64,000 nucleotides of DNA, from the NCBI GenBank assembly GCA_914767715.1, contig OU612074.1, forward strand, positions 23,298,062-23,362,061. The letters are read 5' to 3'. Below are positions 13,601 to 25,600 of this stretch, one piece after another. How positions within the stretch are numbered: the stretch's first letter is position 1; each line of letters begins with the position of its first letter. The position numbers were made by a program, and so were the translations under genes. This DNA is from Membranipora membranacea. Taxonomy: Eukaryota > Bryozoa > Gymnolaemata > Cheilostomatida > Membraniporidae. Under the pieces are notes generated by a model. That model had not been told where the DNA came from. It did not search any database and was given only the letters and a program-made list of their open reading frames with translations.

Positions 13601-16600
13601 TACAAGAATTCTTGCTGAATAATCATCCGAATTAGATTTTTTCTTTTTTCCTATGCAGAAGGTGCAATCTGCTATCAATCGATGAGAACCTGTTTGAAAC
13701 CTCGGTTGCCCTTTAAACATAAGGAATATTGATTTACTATATGTTAATTTATTTTACAGCTTGCGCAGGACAAGATTTCATATGCGTGACTGGTGGCAAC
13801 AAGATATCGAACCCATCGGATGCTTATTATCAAGCTGCATGTATTCCCTATTATCAGAAATGTGATAACAATGAAGACTGCACTGATGGTAGTGATGAGA
13901 GTGACAATGAGTGTGGTAATCCAGGAGGGGGTGAGTACTTATACCAACAGGGACGTAGTTTGGAAAAAAGCTAGGGGGAGGGCAAAAGCCCTGTAAGAGG
14001 TGAAGTAACACCAGTCGGTGTGCTTATCACACATCCTGTTGGGACATGGACAAACCCTTGTGCTCTCAATTCTCTTATGTGCTGATTCTAACATCGATTA
14101 GTCAATTATAGTTTTTATGCCACTTTAAATACTTAATTAAAACTCACCAATTTACATTTTTTTCAACACCTGCAACTGATGTAAGCTCAACCCTGTTACT
14201 CAGCCATTTCCAAGATATTACTTGGAACACATCTAATCCTTACGCATTCATTCAACCCTCAACCTGAACATCATAGACTTCCCTTTGCAAAGCATTTATT
14301 CAGATTAATACAACATAATATTTTATCATCTATGAACCACCGAGTAACATGCTTCCCTTCCCCATGCACAACTAGTAGAGAGCTGTTTGCATAAATTTCT
14401 CTGAAAGGACAAAGTACATAATCTTCCATTGTGCTTGGACTACAAGAGGAGCATACTAGAGGGAAAATTTTGTCATTTTTTCACACTTGAAATAGCTAAA
14501 TTTAAGGGAAGCTGATATTCACTCACTCTCTCGACTTCATATTGACTCAAGACTCGACAAGCAAAAATTTGGTGTTAGTTAACATTGAGTCACCCGATCA
14601 CAGCTGAACTTAAAAGTAGTTGACATATAAGTCTGGTATGGTTATTTTATCTACCACTATTTACGATAATGGTGTTGATTTATATTGTCTTTATCTGTGT
14701 TGATTATTTTTAAACAACCATCTATTGTTTTGATAGAGTCCTCTACTACAATTCCATCATTTGTGACAAGTACCACTAGCGATGGTAAAACTTTCCATCG
14801 TTGCTGTCTTATTAAATCTGTCCATATCATTGTTTGTTCTGCTTTCCGAGCATATTACATGGTGCATGTGACCTCATCATGACTTTTAAACTTAACAAAC
14901 ATTACCGCAGTGTTGCCAATAATATTGTTCTTGCTTACACTCCTGTTGTGTCAGCCAACAGCACAAAACATCATTAATTTTTTCCAAGATGAAATTGTCA
15001 TCCTAGCTTTTCCTTTACTAAACCTATACCTTTCTCTTTCACCTACTTGTAACATTCTCAATGATATGATATATATGTCTGGTCTTCTTCTCGTGGAGAC
15101 TCTTTAACTTTGGAATGACTATCACATGGACCAAAAAGGAAGATGTTAATTCTGCTCTTTTATTGGCAGTGTCCTGTTCCTGCACTGTTCAAATTGACGG
15201 TACTCTGATGATAAAAACATCTCTCAACACCTCTCACATCCTTGTCGCGAACAACATGGTGAATCTTTTACCAACCATAAAAACCAAGTGCTTCCATATC
15301 CTATCGAAACCCAAAAGTGACCTTATGCATTCTGTGTCTCTAAAAATGGTGCTCATTCAGGATTATTCTTTGTTCTTTGTATCTTATCCTACAGAGTCGA
15401 CTACTGCAACTACTGGTTTCACTTCATCAACTACTCAAACACTCATGACAAGTGTAGCCAGCAATGGTAAAACTCAGCATAGTCACCCCGTTTTTTTATA
15501 TCTGTCAGATTTGATGCACTGACTACTTTCCTAAGTATATAAAGTGGTGTTATCATGCCCTGTGTTGTCCAACTTGTACTCGCTTTTCTTGTCAAACTGT
15601 CGGTTAGCCACCAACAACACGTCATGCCTAACGGGAGTTTTTTTCCCGGGTTTTCCCTGTCAGCCACCAACAACACGTCATGCCTAACTGGAGTTTTTGT
15701 CCCGGGTTTTCCTGTACTAAACCTTTGTCTCAGTCTCCTTCACCTATCTGTAACATTCTCTGAAATATAATAGACACATGTCTTGTGTTCATCTTGTGAC
15801 CCTTTTCATTTTGCCAATCTGTGTGGCGCACTTCTGGGGAATCAATAATTGAAGAATTCACCAATTTCACTATTTATATCACAAGCTGTGTTGCTGTATT
15901 GAATTTTTCTTTGCATTATACGGCAGCTTCAATATTTAATACTTAGTATTGATCTGGACCTTTCTCCACCTGAACCCTTTTGATCCAATTTGGGATTTGT
16001 GACGACCAATCCCACTATGACTTTCATAGAGCTCAAAGATCTGAACTCTGTTCTCCAATAAACTGTCAATAGTAGCTAGCGTGAGCAAGAAACTCTAAAA
16101 TATTGTCTTGTGTACAAAGGTGCAGCCAGCAGAAAATAGATATATACTTTATGTATATATCTTGTTTGTACATTTTAATCAAAATCTCACCCGGATAATT
16201 TGGTTGCTGATTTAAAATTTATATATCCTGGTTGTTCTTGTATACTTAATACAAAATCTCACCTCATCTTCTCAATGTTATAGGGGACGGATCCTGTGAC
16301 ACGTGGTTTTCTTATAACACACAAGAGCTTTTATGTACAGGGGCCACACCGGGTGGAGGCATGTATGTATCCTCCTCATTCATCGGATCGGAGCCAGAAA
16401 GTTCCTCAGGCTGTGAAACTTATTGTCAGACAAACTTGGTAAGTTACAAACTTATTACTGTGTGGAATTGTTGTCTGTTTCCATGTTTGTTCACAGTAAT
16501 TTTTGCTCTGAACAGATATTAAAACATTAAAACTGTCAATAATAAATAATGAAGCCATCCATTTATCATATGTTTGAAGGTCACAAGTTTGAAGGTCACA

Positions 16601-19600
16601 TGTTTGAAGGTCACATGTTTGAAGGTCACATGTTTGAAGGTCACATGTTTGAAGGTTACATGTTTGAAAGTCACATCTTGAAGGTCACATGTTTGAAGGT
16701 CACATGTTGTTTGAATTGAACCCATAATTATTATGAACTTTGAAACTTTGTCATTAATAAATCTCAAGATATTGACATATCTCCCTTTCCAAGACTCATA
16801 TGGAAAGAAATAAGATCCCGAATCACCCTTCAGCTCAAAAGGAGATGAGTTGAGTTGATAGGCTTGAGGTTGCACAACAATTGTCCAATAATTTGTAATT
16901 TTAACATCATGTTAAGCTATGTCTCTTATCAAATCATCTTGCGCTGGACTTCTAATCTCAGTACAAACAAACAGTACATACAAACCCCACCAATTATATA
17001 TATATATAGGTCCATTACTACGAGGTCGAGTAATTCCTTGGTTTCTGGTTGTTTTTGCCCATTACCTCTGTAGTACCCATTTTACATATTTTGTTTTCCT
17101 CTTTATAATAGCAAGCCTCGTTCCTGAAGGTATCCGGAATTAGCGGTGCTCGCGATCTCTTCAACGACATATACACAGATCTACCTGGGTATCCCATGTA
17201 AGAACAGAAAAGTTATAATTTTATCTGGCGCAATTCAAATAAACTTTCCACTGTGTTTTATACCATAAATACCTACTTTCCTTATTCCTTTGACTGTTGT
17301 CTAAGTCTTAGTACAATCAACTTCGCGAAAAGGATTGATATCTTAGGAACACTGATTTATAATATAAATCAGTGCTTAGGAATGGCAGTAAAAGAACTTC
17401 GGAATATCTCATTCTCTCCACTATAGGCATGAATTAAATGAATTTGAATAATACTTATTAGAAGTTTTTATCAATCCCTATCAGAACATATTAGCCAAGC
17501 CCTATCAGAACATATTAGCCAACTGTGCAACTATCACATTAGAGATTTCTTCACGTTAACTGCAGGATCTTTGCAGAATCGGTCATTGATGTGCATACTC
17601 AATCTTTGTAAATAAACAGCCCCAACCGAATCCAATTCAAGCGCTTTCCAGTGGTTGTCAGAATAACAGTTTAGAGCGTAATGAGCTCATAAGACTAGAT
17701 ACATACTGCTGGTGATGTAGTCCCATTCTTTGTCATCCATTATACAAACACATGATTATTAGCTTTCTTGTTTTGTTTTACGCCATCCAGGCCTATTTAC
17801 CACGTGATGACTTTACTCGTCAACTATGTAGTAGGAGACTCTAGTGACCCTGCAAAGTGCTACCGCTACATCAACAGTAAGTTAAAAGTGATACATAAAC
17901 AGTAAGTTATTAGCAGATAAATTATTTGACCAGTGAGATTTGGACATAGCATATATTTGGGACTGATGTTTCAATCAATCACTATCTTTATCATACTCTT
18001 CTCTTCGAAAGTCATGCTTGCATATCAATTACACATAATATGATAACAACCATAGCAAAGATCAACCCTTCAGTACATGCTTTGAAAGCACATCAATATG
18101 GATAGACACATCCTCAGCTCCGGCAACCACTTACCCAATCTCAGTTAACAAAAATCGTGATTTAATAATTTAATTTTACCATTTGATAAACAGAATAGTG
18201 TGAAAGTTTCAGGCCATACCATATATCATTATTATATATTACTGTATATATTTTGTATATTTTATAATAGTGTTATATCATATATTTTTCTAGGTTTAAA
18301 CACCACAGACGCAAATGGAAATACAGGTTGGATAGATAATGATAACTGTGATCTGAAGGATACGATCGGTAATATCATATGTGTGAAAGATGGGGTCAGT
18401 ACAACAGCTAAACCAGGTGAGTTTACATATCCAACTCATAATCAGACTGATGGAATGCTCAAGTGTAAAGGTCATTTAGATCTTTCAGCTTTAGATCAAG
18501 AAATGTAGGTTGAGGACTTTCTATAGCATGAGCACTTTTATTGCTGTAGTTCTGCTGATGCTTCGCATTGGGAAGCGTGGTCTGCATTTAAATTGATATA
18601 TCTATGTCTTAAAAATTACCAAGCTGTCTGTCTTTCCAGTCAGACTTTATCCAATATGATAATGTGAGATTGACGAGGACAAAAAACTTTGGAAAACTGA
18701 TTGTTCCAAGTCTTAACTCTAACTCTAACTTCTTTCTGGTAAAAGATTGAAGTGAAAAATAATTTTGCTCAAAACATGGATATAGGCGTGTTTATCTTTT
18801 GTGACACAAAACTCTTCGCAAGATAGAACTTTCTGTAATATCCTCAGGAACTACTGACACCATTCAAAAATAAAATAGAACTAAAATATATATTATAAAC
18901 AATAAGTATAAAGGTTTTAACTAGTACTACACAATTTGATATAATCCTCCAACTCGACTCGATTTACTGTACATATCACATGTTCCTTTGTTGTCACAGC
19001 GTTGTGAGCGTTCACATTCTCTATGTTTTTGATGATGATCAAACAAGTCCAACTCCAGGTAGCATAACATTTTAGAATGTTAGATGAATAGACAACTTAT
19101 TATTTGAAGAACATAATTGATAAAAAGATACCTGCCCATATTTGGTATAAATCCCTCCCTGATGGATCCGGAACAATCGACTTTTGTCGCATGCAAGATT
19201 TATGTTTGACTACGAACTGGACCATAGGTCAAAAATTATAGAGCTCCAATTTAAAGCCTTTAGTGAAAAACACCTAGAACTCGTATTACATGTCTAGGTG
19301 ACTAAATTGATAAGTCAGTATCGGATTTTTATCTTTTTCGTCCATACACCAATTATTTTTTGCCTCCATTTTTCGGTTCCAACCAAATTTTTCTGTTGGT
19401 GCGATGACATTATTTAATGAGCATTTATATATTTTTAGCTCAAGTTTCAGTTTTTGCACCTCAGTATGTTTCCATGTCTCTGATTGCGTTGATCACAACC
19501 AAAGTATTGCTTAAAATCTTCTGCTGTAAAAATTGCTTTGCAAACATGTTGCTATATAAGTGTGTTGCGTATTTTCTAGGACCGGGATATACACCTTATT

Positions 19601-22600
19601 CTATATATCCAGGAGGTACATTTACATGACTTAATATCACATAGTTGTGACAATCTAGCCTAGCCAAAAAGCACTCGCATTTTATATGGTCAATTCAAAT
19701 TTATTTACCTTTTTATCAAGCCTAGGTTAATTTTGCTTAGCAACTCTAATTTCCCTAGTCTAACATAGATTTCTTACCACTCCATAAGGAATTAAATAAT
19801 TAGTTTCCGTTAAAAACTGACGCCCCTCATAATTTTGCTTATTGTGATACTAACAAGTTTAAAGCTATAGATTGCACATTCTTTAGCAGGTTGAACTGAT
19901 GTCACCTGATTTTTCACACCATCATTTTCTATCGCGCTTGAACCATGTACTGTTATTTGTGGCTTCAAAGATTTCTTACATTTTCTGACAATAGTAGCAA
20001 CATCTTTAGAGTATAATGATCAATCTGCTCTTTCAGATGACGATAAAACCACAGGATTTGGATATTGGACCACACCATCACTAGATGATATCTTCTCAGA
20101 TTTGGTGAGAATTTTAGTTTCAATATTGAAAATATTGAACCTGGACCAACTGCTCTACTAAAAAATACATAATCAGAATCAAGTTATTGAGTTTGGGTTA
20201 TGTTGGATCATTCAAAGCTGTCACGGCCATGCTTCCCAATAAGGCAATTGTTCTTCTTTCCAATAAAAAGAGTCCAACTTAATCACCTGAAGTGTTTGAA
20301 CTAGCAACTTATGATAGCTCAGCTCTCAAAGCAAAATAATCTATGAATTATCTGCAATTGGTAATAAATGCTTGATTTACACAAAATAATGACAACTTGA
20401 GGTATTTTGGGGATGAATTTTGATTATTGTGCACCGAGTCTAATATATTCTCAATCTTGTAGGGGTTCAATGAGACAGTTGATTTGGGTGAGCTGACAGG
20501 GGCGATGGACTCGGCCCTCGATGGAACCACAGCACTTTCAGCCAATGAGCTGCATGGATTTGCTGCAGCTCTGTCCCAGGCTACAGACGGAGGAGATGCT
20601 TCCGACATTGTATGTAAAATTTGTCCTTACATTTATATAATTAAATGTTGCACATAGATAGCTAGATGATGGGATGATCAATGGAACTGAGTAAGAAATG
20701 AAGGTGAAAGTCTGCACTAAAATTCCAGCGTGATTAATAGAGGGATGACAATATCAAATTTTTATATTGTTTGAATACAAGGATTGTGACTATGTTGACT
20801 ACTGACATGAGAACCTTTCTTCAATACACTACATGGCTAATATTTAATTCATCTCTCCATAAAAAACAGTCTTGCGAACATCCACCGCTGGCCCTGACCT
20901 CATATGTATACCCATCCTCATCACTCACTTCAAACTACTTTTCATAGGGTAAAGCTCTGGAGACAAGCTCTAAAATATTTGACAAGGCCGGCGGAGCGAG
21001 CAAAGATGAACTGACAAACATAGCTAAGGGAGTAGTAGGTGTGGTAGCTAACGCTCTCGGGGCTTCTGCTGGTGGATCAGGAGGAGCCAACTCAACCTCC
21101 AGTGCCAATTCTACTCAGGTGAGTCCAAGTTTTCACTTACAGTTGTATGACATCTGATTAATTCCTCAGCAATGTCTGTGTACATGGAAATATGAGCGTC
21201 TATATATCTAATATCTTTAGGGGTATGAGAATCTTGCAGACGGATAACTACGACCTCTTGTGTATGAAGAGTGACATGTAAATGTTATTCAAGTTAGGCA
21301 TCCATACACACCTGTGTTGATGTAGTAATCAGTCTGACAATTAAGTTTAAAGATTGAAGTTTTGAAATTAGATGTTGAACTTCAATCTTGAAGTATTGTA
21401 TTGTATTGTTTGTATCAAATGTGTGAAGAAAACATATTAGTCTGATCTTGTAAAGCAGATTTTCAGGTGTAAGACAATCAAACTTATATAATTTTCAGTC
21501 TGAGAATCTAGTAAAGGACACACAGAATGTTCTGGATAAGGTAGCTACAGCCATAACAGGAGTAATGGCTACTGGTGATACTGTGAAACTTGAAACAGAC
21601 ACAATTGGCATGTCTGTGGCTAAACAAGACCAGGCAGGACAAGAAATGAAAGCAGGCTTCGCAACTGTGGCCCTCGAAGAAACGCCAGCTACAGCGCTCC
21701 CCCTTCAGGTATGTGATTGTTTATGGAAACTAGAAGGTTTGTAATTAATTGAAGAACTATTTATTTACATAAATTCATTATTGCTTGTAATGTTTATTTG
21801 ATGGAACAAGTTAGTCAAGGTACCAAGGCCCAATTTGGGCGTGTTCAGACTCATTGAAGGTAACCTTATGTTAGATACACCATTGCGAGGCTGAGTATCT
21901 GTGTATTCAGGATCTGCAGGAACACCTTTGCTATGTTGGTAATTTTCCCAGCAATCAGGGAAGAAGAAGTAAAAAATCAAGTATGCCCCCTTAACAGTCT
22001 TTTTTTTGTCATGTAGGCATTGTCCTACGCTGAAGATCCTTACGCAAGTTACGCAACAAATGAGGATAACTTCACCAGTGGGGCCTCACCTGTAGGTATG
22101 AAGATTGTGGGCTCTGCTGACACAGTATCTTACAAAGCAGCATCGAAGGCTAACTTGTCTATCCCTTCAGATAACTACAACATGACAGAAGATGGTGTGA
22201 TCACTACCTACCTTATAGAAGATCCTGATTCCTTCATGAAAGTAAGTTATGTAGAGAAATTTGTAGCCTTCACTTTCTTATTTTAGCTCCCATTTCCAGC
22301 TATAACAAGAAGGAGTTCAACTCTCACAACAGATGACCTTTGACACCTGGTGCCTCAAAGTCTTGTTCTTCTTCTTATCAGCAGACAGACAATCTAGTAA
22401 GCACGATGCTTGAAAAAAGAATGACACCCAAAATTCTATAGGTCCCCATTGATCTCACTACATTCTCTAAGCATCCCCGCACACCTAACATGGTCATTAG
22501 GATACAATTACCTTTCCCTGTTTCTCAGGTATTCCTCACCCTCCCCGGTGAGGCTGACTCCTACACCATCAGATGTGCCATGAATCATGAGCCTTCAGAA

Positions 22601-25600
22601 GATAACCATACAGTAGAAGTCCACATCGTAGAGCAGCTTAATGTAACCAAGAATGAGCTGAACACTACAATCAAATATGATAACGGGACAGGTGATAATT
22701 GCTTTATCATAGATGCATGAGTGGCTGAAGTAGCCATGTGTACACAATTTTTTTAAAACAGACAAGATGGTGGTCATATTGCGGAACATTCTTTGTCTGA
22801 TTCGCAGCATCTATGTAGCTAACAAGTATGAACCTCTTTCACCCATATATACCAGCAACGGACTAAGAGATGTTCATAGTCTGACTCGCGTTGGAGCTGT
22901 AGCTAACTATTATCCTGTTCTTAATAAATACCAGCTCCTGAGTTACTGATATATTTCACAGATGCTTTGTCAATATTCCTACATGGAAGGAAGATAGGAG
23001 ACCTAGGCCTCCTCTACGTCAAACTTACAGCTAATGAAACCATTGCTGCTGCGACTGGCAGCACAACAAGAAGAAAAAGAGCTTCTGGTAGTGGATACTC
23101 CTCAGGAGCAGCTGTCTACTCTCCCAGAGTCTGGAACGAGACTGCCAGGGCATGGATGCCTAGCTCTCAAGTTGAGGTAAACTCAACATAAAATCAATTA
23201 TTGTAAATTGCGAGCAAATAGTCAGCGTTTCAACATAATTTAGCTTTGAAAACAGGAATAATCTGCAGAGCCGGGAAAAAATGGCGATGATACAAAATGC
23301 CCCTAGTTAATACACATTACCAGCTTTTACATACTTACTTCATTTTATGCCGTCTATTTACCAGATTGATCCAGATTCCACAGGAGAGGAAGTTGTATTT
23401 AAGTCTAACTTTATGGGCTCCATGACCTCTGGTTTGGCCATTCCACCCAATAAGATTGACTTTGACAATGTGTTCGATGATCTCGGAGGGAAGACTGCAG
23501 AGAACCCGTATGTTCTGATTGTTGTGTGCCTTATTGCTGGGCTTTACTTTGTACTATTGATTCCAATCGCTCGAATGGATCGGAGAGATTACAGAATGGT
23601 GAGTATGATATATAATGATGTACAGCAAACTTATATCCAGTCTTTGAATATGGTACAGATACTATTTCTTAACCAAATTTGAAGACATTTTTGGTGGCTC
23701 CAACTTGCAATGGTATACCAATATAAAACAGAATGGCCTCCGACTACAGCTCCAGCTCCAGTTGTTACCTTTTCTTAATTTATTTGGCTTTTGTGTCAAT
23801 GTCTACGACTTTGACCACGACGTCCCATAGTTCTGGTGAAACGAAAAATTCTAAACTCACCTCCATAAGTTCTCGATCGCCTTCTATATTGTACTTTTCT
23901 AATTACAGTGGGAGTTTCTTCCTATCCTGCACAACAAGGCTGAGGATCGCTATGTTTATCAGCTTTCTATTGCAATCAACGCCAAATCTAGTAAAGAATT
24001 TGACACCGATGTGTTCTGCGTTATCTATGGAATGAAAGGAAAAACAACTCCGAAGACTCTGGAAGATGGAAAACGAAAAGTAAGCCCCTTATTTTTTGTC
24101 AAGTTGAAGGATAAAATAACAGTTCTTAGGGGTAACGGAATAAAAAGACTTAGATGTAAGGGTATGAGGGTATGGTTAGAGGGTCTTCATTTAACTTTGC
24201 AACTTTTGAGGGAGTTGCTGCTCACAGACTCATATGCTTTTGTGGCACATCTGACCCTGACCCTATTATCCCGAAGCCTTATCCTGCAGAGATATCAGCA
24301 TCAGCCTCAGATTGATGATATCTTGTCTTGTTGTCTTTCAGACGGTTGCAGATCTTTAACTTTTTAATTAATATCTTTTCCATTTTGTAGGGATTCAGGC
24401 CTGGTTGTCCTACAAACCTAACACTCACCTGTCAGGAGGATATAGGAGCCATAACTCATGTACATCTGTGGACCAGAGCTAGAGATGAGAGAGATAGTCT
24501 CTTTGTAGACTACATCACTGTGGCGGACCCTGAACTTAAAAAGACGTAAGTCACTAAGTGTTGCAACAATTTGGCTTCAATCTGTAGAAACTAATGTCAA
24601 ATATTAGTAATTTTAAATGGTTCATTGAATAAAAAGGTAAAGCAAATGACCTGGAGTTAGATGTCTTTTTATCAAATAAGCAACAACAGGAACCGTTCTT
24701 GACTAGTTTTGCAAATATAATAAGATGTGTTAAAGTCATATCTTGATCTCCCTTCCAGATACACTTTCATGTGTAATGACTGGATCTCACCAATACAAAC
24801 CTTGTGTTATGGTCATGAGATTTTCAGCACTGACATGACTGAAGGAAAGGACTTTAAATCGCTGATGAAGGCCAACACCAAATCTAAGTTCTATGATGAC
24901 CACATTTGGCTCTCAGTGGTTAAGAGACCCAACAAGAGTAACTTCTCTAGAGTTCAGAGATGGTCTCTGTGTATATCTACACTCTATCTCATGATGGTCG
25001 TCAACGCTATGTGGTAAGCAACATAATGAATCCTGTTCGATATTTTCTGACATCAAAGAGATGATATTGTCCTTACAAGACATTAAAAGAACCCCCACGA
25101 TTATTACATGAACAGCATTGTTCAGAATAATTATTATTATTTGGACGTATTTGATATGATTTGTGATTGAAGGTTTTTGTTTTTCACAACTCCCTCCTCT
25201 ATCGAATTTCCTGTTGATATTCGCTGACATTAAACCAAACCAATTTCCCAAACAGGTTTCCAACAGATGCGGAATCTAGGGAGGATTCTGGACCCACCCT
25301 GAAAATTGGACCAATCGAGCTTGGCTGGAGGACAATCTATGTCTCATTCATGGGTACGGCAATTAACCAGAATTAATACATTAAAACGTGATCGTAAATC
25401 CAAGGGACACAACAATACTTTGGTTGATTTTGACATTTCCGCAACACACTTTTTAACCTTCTAGTGCCCTCACCTATTTTTCTTACCACTTTTGTCCTGA
25501 TCTTCTTGTCATAGTTTAATTGGTATTAAAAAGACATATGGATATGGATTTACTAATGCTGGTTAGAAGAAATTTTAAAATGTCAAATATTTGCATTGCA

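Larger units (their letters stand above)
14737..15800 (+). repeat. Tandem duplication of exon plus intron (unit about 650 bp)
   Basis: The linker exon at 14737 and its downstream intron (with TTTCCTTTACTAAACCT, CACCTACTTGTAACATTCTC) recur at 15395 and beyond (TTTTCCTGTACTAAACCT, CACCTATCTGTAACATTCTC). Within the second copy a unit of about 57 bases (GCCACCAACAACACGTCATG...) is itself doubled at about 15606-15715. Confidence 0.7.

Noticed and set aside
19000-19057. Extra gene A exon (CGTTGTGAGC... to CCAACTCCAG)
   Set aside because: Joined in phase 1 it meets a stop at once (CG TTG TGA). The open frame needs a phase-2 partner that does not exist, and flanking exons join correctly without it.
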